Positions 1 to 4,948 are shown, counted from the first letter of the stretch. The stretch: 6,570 nt of DNA from JBHHYS01 sp046757645 (GCA_046757645.1 JBHHYS010000114.1:1-6570), one strand, 5' to 3'. Translations and numbers: made by a program. Notes: generated by a model not told the origin, from the letters alone.

Positions 1-254
1 CTTGCCCTGGGTCTGCGGGTGGTGCGGCGAGCAGTAGATGTGCCGAATGGCCAGCGCCCGCAGGTAGTCCTCGAAGGCCCGGGCCAGGTAGCCTGAGCCC
101 CGGTCACTGAGCAGCCGGGTGCGATCCTGGACGGGCACCCGCTCCATCCCCGTCCACTCCACCGCCTGCTGGACTACCTCGCTGATCGACTGCGCCGTCA
201 TATCTGCCTTCAAGTCCCAGGCCAGGATGAACCGCGAGTAGTCATCCAGCACCG

Positions 255-275
255 GCCTGCCTGCCGCAGGCAGGC
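255..275. repeat. Perfect 21-base palindrome inside the transposase frame
   Basis: The arms GCCTGCCTGC and GCAGGCAGGC flank a single central C. It sits exactly where the HTH-like and catalytic-domain-like halves of the transposase ORF meet, and it is in frame (about seven codons). Short GCCTGCC/GGCAGGC palindromes are often dispersed in GC-rich genomes, which suggests a repeat family rather than a terminator, as there is no T-run. Copy number cannot be judged from one window. Confidence 0.75.
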
Positions 276-394
276 ACAGCTCCACCACCGACACCTCTGC
301 CTGGATGCTTTCCAGCAGGACGCGGATCTTCTCCTCGGCGGGGAACTTACGCCGGGAGGCCTGCTTGGCCCGGCGGATCCGCTGCCGTGCGCTC

Positions 395-414
395 TCCCCC
401 GCCCGGGCGGGGGA
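395..414. repeat. Perfect 20-base GC palindrome near the transposase start
   Basis: The sequence TCCCCCGCCCGGGCGGGGGA is its own reverse complement. It is read in frame as SPARAGE, residues 12-18 of the transposase ORF, in a low-complexity N-terminal extension ahead of the HTH. It could be a second palindromic insertion or part of the original 5' coding region. Confidence 0.65.
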
Positions 415-636
415 ACTTCCTTCTGTCCTGATGGGTTCTTCGCTCATCGTTCGCCCCTGCTTGTTGCCGCGCAGTGTAGCGCGGGTTAGGGGTGAACCGG
501 GGGCTCAAACCGTAGCTTACCCAGCTTCACTCAGCTGTCCCATTTGCGCTGAACCGCAACAAAAACCGGAGACTTGAGGAGAGGATTGGCGTGATGGTGC
601 TATGTGATAGGACGGATCAAAGTGGTTCCATAGAGC

Positions 637-813
637 TCAGCCGCGGCGTGCCTTTTTACCTCTGACCTGGGCCAAACCCTTGGTCAGCGCTTGGACCAAC
701 AGATTGCCTCGAATGTCGTAGTCGGAGCTGGCCCCATCTGCATGGTGGACATGCACGACAGGTATTTGGCCTTTGATCCGAATTTCAGGGATACTGGGCT
801 TGATCGCCTCGAC
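637..813 (-). pseudogene. Possible C-terminal remnant of a hypothetical secreted protein
   Basis: Directly after the stop at 814-816 the same frame stays open for 58 codons to a TGA at 637-639, with no ATG and no good ribosome site. It reads VEAIKPSIPEIRIKGQIPVV, then HVHHADGASSDYDIRG and a basic tail ending GKKARRG. The segment E-x3-K...P...VVHVxxxDG resembles the end of the 218-residue protein at 1565-2221 (EVQAKDVP...VVHVLSKDG), and the matching bases sit in the same codon phase. I read it as a headless fragment related to that protein. The similarity is short, and the function is unknown. Confidence 0.3.
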
Positions 814-1387
814 CTACCTTTGCTCTCGGCGGGGAACCACGCGGAAGCGAACCGGTTTCGATTTCAGTGTCCCGTGCCAGGGTTGAATTGGCCACTGCTC
901 CTCGCCCGGCCCTGCGGTCCGACCGCACGTGGCACTGATCTCGTACTCTCCAGGGGGTGGCAGTCCAGTCTCGCGGTCACGCGCGAACTTTGCAATCTTC
1001 ACAGAATAGAAAGTACCAATAAAGTAGCCGGGCAGCAGCTCGATAAAAATTGGAAGGCTTGAGGGGGCGCGCAAAATCTCCAGTCGTGTTTGGGATGAAA
1101 TACTCTGCGGTCTCTTCATATCGGATGGGATTGACGTAAACACTGCACTCGGTGCGTTGGGGAGACCAAACGGGATAGAACGCCTTTTGCACAAACACGG
1201 ACGTGGTCGATGTGTTCACGACTCGAATCTCCACATCCATTGTGGAATCAGGATGATAGGTCTCTTTGTCCAATCTGATCTCCACGGTCAGAGGTGGTTG
1301 ATCTGATTGCTGTTCTCGCTCCCGGTGAGCCGAGCCACCCATTGCGGCTATAGCCAGCGCGAGCAAGACAACAAAAGCGCTACACAC
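814..1387 (-). pseudogene. Exported beta-rich hypothetical protein, broken by a one-base frameshift
   Basis: A GTG at 1387, four bases after AAAGAG, begins a hydrophobic signal peptide (CSAFVVLLALAIAAMGGSA). A mature region follows with LTVEIRLDKETYHPDSTMDV and VEIRVVNTSTTSVFVQKAF, the style of a secreted beta-sandwich that lists ways to be a better-behaved neighbour domain. After about NTTGDFARPL the frame degenerates and stops at 977. The next frame continues sensibly as SSLPIFIELLPGYFIGTFYS, then GLPPPGEYEISATC and PVRFRVVP, ending at TAG 814-816. The span is 574 bases, one more than a multiple of three, so a single extra base explains the break. The five-base G/C run at 1063-1067 is the likeliest site. 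A longer GTG start at 1489 is possible but would read a paralogue's tail in the wrong frame. A sequencing error is possible. The family is not recognised. Confidence 0.55.
1063..1067 (-). other. Probable frameshift site (five-C run on the coding strand)
   Basis: The coding strand reads GCGCGCCCCCTCAAGCC. Removing one C joins the signal-peptide frame to the frame encoding LLPGYFIGTFYS and the conserved C-terminus. The change could lie elsewhere between about 1040 and 1190; the homopolymer is the simplest site. Confidence 0.4.
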
Positions 1388-1397
1388 TGTGCTCTTT

Positions 1398-1508
1398 CTA
1401 CTCTTGGCGAGGAACGACCCGGAAGCGAACCGGTTCAGACCATATTTGTCCGTGCAAGGGTTGAAACGACCATTGTTCCCGTCTGGCACAGCAGAGCGAA
1501 AGCACGTC
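1398..1508 (-). pseudogene. C-terminal remnant of a paralogue of the 814-1387 gene
   Basis: The frame ending at TAG 1398-1400 reads DVLSLCCARR, then EQWSFQPLHGQIWSEPVRFR and VVPRQE. The intact-looking end of the 814-1387 gene reads EQWPIQPWHGTLKSKPVRFR then VVPRREQR. By my count 18 of 26 aligned residues and about 58 of 78 bases agree, with many of the differences at third codon positions. No plausible start or N-terminal half lies upstream, because the 1565-2221 gene ends just before it. It is therefore a 3' fragment left from duplication or recombination. It lies three codons ahead of the GTG start of the downstream copy. Confidence 0.55.
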
Positions 1509-1564
1509 GCTTTGGCCTCTGCGGGAGTCGGAGCCGACAGCGATATCTGTTTCTTCCCAGAGGT

Positions 1565-2221
1565 TCACACGTGACCCGAAAAGCGCGCCACCTTCTTACC
1601 ATCCTTAGACAGGACATGGACAACAAGACGATCTGTTAGAGGCACGTCCTTAGCTTGGACCTCAAGCACATAGACCCAAACGTTTTGCAGCTCTGTCCAA
1701 GGTACCCGGGCTGCCTCCTTAATGGAAAGGTGTTGCACAGGGCGTAACTTGAAACCTGTCTTCCAGTAGGCCTCAAATTGCAGTGAACTCATGAAACCCG
1801 AGGCTGCCGGGGGTACCTGGGGGACGGGAGGCACGATAATTATTGGGTCCGTTTTCAGCCTGTCGGAGTTCTCTCGATTTTCTGGGCAATTGAAAACATC
1901 AGCTTCGATCTCGAAGGATATCTTGCCGGGGAAGTATTTGACGATTCTTGAACCCTTGCGGAATTCGGAACCTTTGCGTGTTTCGATGCGCTCCAGACCG
2001 TCAAAAAAGTCATCAGCCCACATAACTGCATGAAAAGTCACACAAATGCTGTCGTAGCTGTAACTGTCCACACCGGCCGAAACAGTTTCCGAGTACTTTA
2101 TCTTCTTTTTCCCGCTCCATCCACTAGCCGGACCCAACAGGACTACGAAACAAAGCAAGACTGCTACAGAAACAGCTTTCCCCCAAGATAGCTTGTCACG
2201 GGTTCTTGTACTCTCCCTCAT
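1565..2221 (-). CDS. Hypothetical exported protein, 218 residues
   Basis: I choose ATG at 2221 because it gives a normal signal peptide: a basic n-region (MRESTRTRDK) and a hydrophobic core at about residues 15-33 (AVSVAVLLCFVVLLGPASG). A GTG at 2278 would add 19 residues that spoil it. The mature part starts with a lysine-rich stretch and has predicted strand-like segments, two cysteines (C60 and C112) that could form a disulphide, and a proline-rich linker at about 125-141 (PIIIVPPVPQVPP). The end, VVHVLSKDGKKVARFSGHV, is strand-like. The ATG overlaps the stop of a short upstream ORF as ATGA. I recognise no family; an extracytoplasmic beta-rich protein is the most that can be said. The region is less GC-rich than its flanks. 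Confidence 0.55.
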   Translation of the reverse strand: MRESTRTRDKLSWGKAVSVAVLLCFVVLLGPASGWSGKKKIKYSETVSAGVDSYSYDSICVTFHAVMWADDFFDGLERIETRKGSEFRKGSRIVKYFPGKISFEIEADVFNCPENRENSDRLKTDPIIIVPPVPQVPPAASGFMSSLQFEAYWKTGFKLRPVQHLSIKEAARVPWTELQNVWVYVLEVQAKDVPLTDRLVVHVLSKDGKKVARFSGHV

Positions 2222-2340
2222 CGGGAATCCCAAACTGCGAACCACACCCCCAGTATGTCTTCCATGCGCGCCATCCACGATGCAAGATATGAAACATACT
2301 CGCGGGTGTTCGCGTCTCCCGCCATTTCGGTTAATATCAT
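2218..2340 (-). CDS. Short hypothetical ORF, 40 residues
   Basis: The ATG at 2340 overlaps the TGA of the preceding 38-residue ORF, and its own TGA overlaps the ATG at 2221; both junctions are ATGA. It reads MILTEMAGDANTREYVSYLA and then an aromatic-rich, amphipathic segment ending WFAVWDSR. No Shine-Dalgarno site stands out, so expression would depend on coupling. No family is recognised. The paired overlaps are the main argument for it. It could equally be spacer sequence between the response regulator and the exported protein. Confidence 0.25.
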   Translation of the reverse strand: MILTEMAGDANTREYVSYLASWMARMEDILGVWFAVWDSR

Positions 2341-2453
2341 TGACGTTGCAGTTTTGCGGTCAGCGCCGCCTCCTTGAACAGCTCCCGGCGCGCGGGGCTC
2401 TCCATCCCCTGAGCGTGGAAATGGTGCCAGATGTATTGGAAGAGCGCGCCCAT
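2337..2453 (-). CDS. Short hypothetical ORF, 38 residues
   Basis: It begins 40 bases after the stop of the REC-GGDEF gene on the same strand and ends in an ATGA overlap with the next short ORF. It reads MGALFQYIWHHFHAQGMESP and then a helical, Arg/Lys/Ala-rich segment ending TAKLQRQ. The composition looks protein-like (amphipathic, GC-rich third positions such as CTG, GAG, GCG). The frame is also open upstream through PENCFRSK, but no better start is visible, and the nearest GGAGA is about 17 bases away, too far for a standard ribosome site. The function is unknown. It may be a remnant of a longer gene's C-terminus. Confidence 0.3.
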   Translation of the reverse strand: MGALFQYIWHHFHAQGMESPARRELFKEAALTAKLQRQ

Positions 2454-2493
2454 TTTGGAGCGAAAGCAATTCTCCGGAATGCGGCCGAGGTGG

Positions 2494-3417
2494 TCAACCG
2501 CTGACGCCGGCGTGGGCGGCGCGCACGCAGTTGCGCCCGGCGCGCTTGGCTTCCTCCAGCGCCTCGGTGGCGTAAGCCAGCAACTCGGCCAGCGAGGCGG
2601 TTTCCTCCGAGCCCGCCACCCCAATGCTCACGGTCACCGGCACCGTCTGCCCGCCGAAGGTGAAGGCTCGGGTCTCAATGACCTTGCGGATTTTTTCCGC
2701 CGCCGACTGGGCCTGCTCGGGCCGGGTTTCTGGCAGGGCCACCACGAACTCCTCGCCCCCGTAGCGACCCACAATATCGGGGCTGCGGGTGGACTCCACC
2801 AGGGTGCGCGCCACGTGAGCCAGCACCTGGTCGCCGCAAGGCGAGCCATGGGTGCCGTTGATCTGGCTCAGGTGGTCAATGTCCACCAGCATGCAAGAGA
2901 TGGGTTTCAGGTAGCGTTTGGAGCGCATCAGCTCCACGCCCACCCGCTCGAAGAAGTAGCGCCGCGTGCAAACCCCAGTGAGGAAGTCGGTGTTGCGCAT
3001 CCGCTCCAGGCTCTGGCTCAGCCGCCGGACGTCGGCTGCCAGCCGGCGCTTCTCCAGGGCGTGCTCCACCGCCATCATCAGCTCGTCGAGGTTGCGCAGG
3101 GGCTTGACCAGAAAATCGCTGGCCCCCAAGCGGAGGGCGGCAATCGCATTCTCGAAGCGTTCTTCTTCCGCGCCGGTGAGCAGGATGACTTCGATGGTTT
3201 CGTCGAGCGCCTTTACCATCTCCAACACCTTAATGCCGCTCAACTTGGGCATCACGATGTCGGTGATCACCAGGTCGAAGTTCCGCTCGTCGAGCAGATG
3301 CAGGCCGCGCACCGGGTCGGTGGCCCCCAAGACTTCATAGCCCACCTTACCCAGGGCTTTCTCCAGCAACTGGATGAGCAGGGGGTCGTCGTCAATTACC
3401 AGGATGTTGGCACCCAT
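2494..3417 (-). CDS. Response regulator with GGDEF domain (putative diguanylate cyclase)
   Basis: The 307-residue cytoplasmic protein has a receiver domain at about 3-120: acidic cluster D9-D11, phosphoacceptor D53 in ITDIVMP, T81 in LLTG and K105 in LVKP. A charged, probably coiled-coil linker (about 117-142) leads to a GGDEF domain at about 143-302, starting DFLTGVCTRRYF. The signature is GGEEF (220-224), with metal ligand D179 in LVDID. RSPD (211-214) lies exactly five residues before it and fits the RxxD c-di-GMP inhibitory site. Such proteins make c-di-GMP from two GTP when the receiver is phosphorylated. Oddities: the usual FK after DID-H is LS (183-184), IND is ING (G188), and GH is GS (S192), so activity is not assured. 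No partner histidine kinase lies in the window. The ribosome site is weak. Confidence 0.92.
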   Translation of the reverse strand: MGANILVIDDDPLLIQLLEKALGKVGYEVLGATDPVRGLHLLDERNFDLVITDIVMPKLSGIKVLEMVKALDETIEVILLTGAEEERFENAIAALRLGASDFLVKPLRNLDELMMAVEHALEKRRLAADVRRLSQSLERMRNTDFLTGVCTRRYFFERVGVELMRSKRYLKPISCMLVDIDHLSQINGTHGSPCGDQVLAHVARTLVESTRSPDIVGRYGGEEFVVALPETRPEQAQSAAEKIRKVIETRAFTFGGQTVPVTVSIGVAGSEETASLAELLAYATEALEEAKRAGRNCVRAAHAGVSG

Positions 3418-3499
3418 GCCAGCCCCGCAAAGTCGCGGCTACTCTACCACGAAATTGGCGCGCCCAAGTAGTTGCCCGACGATGGTGAGGAAAAATCTT

Positions 3500-3529
3500 T
3501 TGACTTGACTCCAACTCCCTGCCTACACT
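3500..3529 (+). promoter_or_regulatory. Sigma70-type promoter for the 3587 gene
   Basis: A -35 TTGACT (3500-3505) and a -10 TACACT (3524-3529) are separated by 18 bases. This predicts transcription from about 3536 and a leader of about 50 bases before ATG 3587. It lies in the divergent gap between the response regulator and the small Cys protein. It is a consensus match only. Confidence 0.5.
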
Positions 3530-3586
3530 CCCTCAGGCCGCGAGCAGAACCACAGGTTGCTCGTGGACTGGGGGGCGGGGTTCGTC

Positions 3587-3910
3587 ATGGAGTGCAAAAT
3601 CGGCGGCTGCTCCAATCCCGTTCAGGACGAACTGCGCGACCACACCCTCTGCCTGGAACATTTCCTCAGCGACGTCCACGAGCGCATCGTCAGCTTCGCG
3701 CGGCAGCTCGAGGAGCGCGGCCCCCAGGACTCGCTTCGCAAGGGGGCCACGCGGTTCATCGTGCTGACGGCGGCCAAGATCGCCACCATTGGCACGCAGC
3801 ATCCTCCCGGCGGCCAGCTTGTGCGCGGCCAACTGTTGAACGCGATGCTGATGTTGGTGGACCTGCGCGAGCGCTTCGACAAAGCCACCGGTCGAAATTC
3901 TTCCTCTTAG
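3587..3910 (+). CDS. Small putative zinc-binding protein, 107 residues, function unknown
   Basis: ATG 3587 is preferred over TTG 3557 because the protein then opens directly with the Cys motif and G-rich sequence (GGGGCGGGG) lies upstream. The N-terminus has C3-x4-C8 (CKIGGC) and C22-x2-H25 (CLEH), a four-ligand pattern that would suit one structural zinc. The rest looks helical: DVHERIVSFARQLEERG, then KGATRFIVLTAAKIATIG and LLNAMLMLVDLRERFDKATG. From memory it resembles short conserved hypothetical proteins of Acidobacteriota with a Cys-rich start and a helical tail, but I cannot confirm that. It has its own promoter and stands alone, with an RRM-containing pair of genes convergent to it. 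Helical pairing, protein binding or nucleic-acid binding are all open. Confidence 0.7.
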   Translation: MECKIGGCSNPVQDELRDHTLCLEHFLSDVHERIVSFARQLEERGPQDSLRKGATRFIVLTAAKIATIGTQHPPGGQLVRGQLLNAMLMLVDLRERFDKATGRNSSS

Positions 3911-3955
3911 CCGCCCCGAGGAAACACCCCCGCCCAGTGCTGCTTTACCTCTTCG

Positions 3956-4114
3956 CTAGCTGGGCCACTGAGAGGAACAGGTAGGCTCGTTAGCGGGCGG
4001 CCTTCGGCGCCGCTTCCCTTCAATCTCTTCTTCAATCGCCGCCGCCAACCGCCTCCGCTGAGCCAGCCGGTTGTGCAGAGAGCGGAAGTGAGGCTGGCGG
4101 CGAAGTGCTACCAC
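3956..4114 (-). CDS. Small basic hypothetical protein overlapping the end of the RRM gene
   Basis: A GTG at 4114 overlaps the last codons and stop of the RRM gene (GTGGTAG), and the frame stays open for 52 codons to TAG at 3956-3958. It reads MVALRRQPHFRSLHNRLAQR, then RRLAAAIEEEIEGKRRRR and a Pro/Ser-rich end. The middle is a clear charged helix with coiled-coil character, which is unusual for random sequence. Upstream, this frame also reads through the G-rich repeat as alternating Arg-Gly. It could therefore be a separate coupled gene, or a C-terminal extension reached by frameshifting in the repeat. There is no clean ribosome site, only G-rich sequence. Confidence 0.35.
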   Translation of the reverse strand: MVALRRQPHFRSLHNRLAQRRRLAAAIEEEIEGKRRRRPPANEPTCSSQWPS

Positions 4115-4434
4115 TCGCGACGCCGCCGCCCGCCCCCGCCCCCGCCCCCGCCCCGGCCACGTTCGCCGCGGCCCCGACCGCCTTCCCGGGGTGGACGGGC
4201 TTCGTTGACGACCAAATTGCGGCCGAGAAAGTCCTTCCCGTTGAGTTCCTGGACAGCGCGAGCGGCTTCGTCGTCGTTGCCGATCTCGACGAATCCGAAG
4301 CCGCGCGGCTCGTTGGAATAGCGATCGCGGATGAGGGTCACGTTGTCTACATTGATGCCCACTTGGCCGAACCAGTCTTGCAAGTCCCGCTCGCTCGCCT
4401 GGAAGGGCACGTTGCCCACGTAAAGTTTCTTCAC
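4108..4434 (-). CDS. RRM-domain RNA-binding protein with Gly/Arg-rich tail
   Basis: The start is GTG 4434, set by an AAGGAG ribosome site (4442-4447) seven bases away. The 108-residue protein is one RNA-recognition motif (about 2-80): RNP2 is LYVGNV (4-9), and RNP1 is RGFGFVEI (44-51), with the expected aromatics Y5, F46 and F48. The tail, from about 83, is Arg/Gly-rich with eight consecutive Gly and ends RRRREW. Such one-RRM bacterial proteins (as in cyanobacterial Rbp) bind RNA in the cytoplasm and are often cold-responsive; the specific RNA targets cannot be read from sequence. The tail is encoded by a GGGGGC hexamer repeat. A small ORF overlaps its stop codon. A hairpin sits just upstream of the ribosome site. 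Confidence 0.93.
   Translation of the reverse strand: MKKLYVGNVPFQASERDLQDWFGQVGINVDNVTLIRDRYSNEPRGFGFVEIGNDDEAARAVQELNGKDFLGRNLVVNEARPPREGGRGRGERGRGGGGGGGGRRRREW
4133..4154. repeat. CCCCCG hexamer tandem repeat in the RRM tail
   Basis: Three CCCCCG units (4133-4150) followed by CCCC are, on the coding strand, runs of four to five G separated by single C. They encode the poly-Gly stretch. Hexamer gain or loss would keep the frame; single-base slippage in a G-run would not. The G-rich transcript strand fits a G-quadruplex pattern. Confidence 0.8.
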
Positions 4435-4451
4435 CGATGCACTCCTTTCCT

Positions 4452-4477
4452 GCCCGTTACCGATTCTTCAACCGGGC
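4452..4477 (-). promoter_or_regulatory. Leader hairpin just upstream of the RRM ribosome site
   Basis: On the minus strand GCCCGGTT pairs with AACGGGC, a seven-pair stem with one bulged G and an 11-base loop. It ends four bases before the AAGGAG at 4442-4447. Its position could modulate translation initiation, but no regulator or motif is recognised. Confidence 0.3.
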
Positions 4478-4607
4478 GCAAGACTGAAGGGGCAGGCTCA
4501 GGGCCGCGGGGCAGTCACGAAATCGGCTGGCTACACCGAGGTGAGTCCGTCACTCCAGCTTTCCGGCTAAATCATCTCGCAATCGGGCCTCCGGAGTCAA
4601 TCGCCGA

Positions 4608-4664
4608 TCTGCTTCCCCCTCAGCGGCCAAACGGGGCAGGTGGGGGGGCGCTGCCGGAAGCAGA
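4608..4664. repeat. Nested inverted repeat, possible structured RNA
   Basis: TCTGCTTCC (4608-4616) pairs perfectly with GGAAGCAGA (4656-4664). Inside, CAGCG (4621-4625) pairs with CGCTG (4649-4653), enclosing a G-rich loop. The two stems stack with a small internal loop. It could be part of an RNA or a dispersed palindromic element; the orientation is unknown. Confidence 0.4.
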
Positions 4665-4817
4665 CCGCGCCCCGATGCGGAGATTACACATAGCCAGAGT
4701 TCAGAGAAAGTGGCTTCCGAGGGAGGAAGCTGCGCGAGCGGCCGCGGGCGGCGGAAAGCCTCCGCCGGCACAGGCGAGAAGATAGTATGAGGTGCCGTCC
4801 GGCAAGCTCGGGGTAAA

Positions 4818-4907
4818 CGGAGCGGGTGGGATTCGAACCCACGGTCCCGATGCAATCAGGACACGGCATTTCCAGTGCCGCCAGTTAAGCCACTCCTGCA
4901 CCGCTCC
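4818..4907 (-). tRNA. tRNA-Ser (anticodon GGA)
   Basis: The minus strand folds as a class II tRNA. The acceptor stem is GGAGCGG/CCGCTCC with discriminator G73, as expected for serine. A short D-stem CAG/CTG is followed by the anticodon stem CGGCA/TGCCG with loop CTGGAAA, giving anticodon GGA, which reads UCC and UCU. The long variable arm has an eight-pair stem (GTCCTGAT with ATCGGGAC, one G-T pair). The T-arm is GTGGG-TTCGAAT-CCCAC. The 3' CCA is not encoded, as TTT follows position 73. All expected elements are present, so it looks functional. Confidence 0.95.
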
Positions 4908-4918
4908 AGGGCAAATTC

Positions 4919-4948
4919 ACCATAGCAGACAGCCCCCTTTTGAGGCAA
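4919..4948 (-). promoter_or_regulatory. Promoter for tRNA-Ser
   Basis: On the minus strand a -35 TTGCCT (4943-4948) and a -10 TATGGT (4919-4924) are 18 bases apart. Eleven bases then separate the -10 from the mature tRNA 5' end, giving a very short leader. The match to consensus is four of six at each box. It shares the divergent gap with the 4983 gene. Confidence 0.45.

Larger units (their letters stand above)
1..447 (-). pseudogene. Internally deleted transposase, HTH start fused to rve catalytic core (partial)
   Basis: An open frame of 149 codons runs from ATG at 447 to the window edge. Residues 34-58 (KFPAEEKIRVLLESIQAEVS then VVELC) match the first helices of an IS3-type HTH. Residues 65-149 match the middle of an rve integrase core: PVLDDYSRFILAW, the second catalytic Asp in LLSDRGSGYL (D115), then IRHIYCSPHHPQTQGK. 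The rest of the HTH, the linker and the strand carrying the first catalytic Asp are absent, so I estimate well over 100 residues are missing. The two parts meet at a palindrome encoding residues 58-65 (CLPAAGRP). A second palindrome encodes residues 12-18. The third catalytic residue should lie beyond the window. The frame is intact, but the protein is unlikely to be an active transposase. What you see is the joined frame; that it is a deletion is inferred from family architecture. Confidence 0.7.
1..561 (-). mobile_element. Partial insertion sequence (rve/IS3- or IS481-like), running off the left edge
   Basis: The stretch contains a transposase-like ORF read leftwards. About 110 bases upstream of its start the minus strand reads TGTTGCGGTTCAGCGCAAAT from 561, followed by GGGACAG. 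This has the TGT... style of IS3/IS481-type ends, so I infer that the element stops at about 561. The opposite end lies outside the window, so neither the inverted-repeat pairing nor a target duplication can be tested. The family assignment rests on the encoded catalytic domain. The end position is an inference from pattern memory. Confidence 0.4.
4435..4817. other. Gene-free interval with several inverted repeats
   Basis: Between the RRM gene and the tRNA I find no convincing coding region on either strand; the long plus-strand frame here is the antisense shadow of the RRM gene running on. The interval holds a long nested hairpin (4608-4664), a perfect six-pair hairpin GCTTCC-GAGGGA-GGAAGC (4713-4730), and a GC hairpin around 4749-4768. 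None is followed by a T-run, so they do not look like intrinsic terminators. Confidence 0.5.

Noticed and set aside
640..658. GC-rich palindrome GCCGCGGC followed shortly by five T on the plus strand, considered as a terminator
   Set aside because: The palindrome has no loop and the T-run is short and offset. No plus-strand gene ends there.
691..1062. Plus-strand frame of 123 codons
   Set aside because: It is opposite the frameshifted secreted-protein gene, with no domain and no ribosome site.
2431..3471. Long plus-strand open frame (346 codons) opposite the response regulator
   Set aside because: It is the antisense of a clear REC-GGDEF gene. Its His/Gln/Leu-rich translation is typical of a shadow frame in GC-rich DNA.
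4105..4785. Plus-strand open frame (226 codons) across the RRM gene and the gap
   Set aside because: Its first half is antisense to the RRM gene, with Pro/Ala repeats from the hexamer. The rest is low-complexity with no domain, and the RRM gene has a good ribosome site.
4818..4907. tRNA-Ser as an integration site for a mobile element
   Set aside because: No integrase gene and no second copy of the tRNA 3' end is present in the window.
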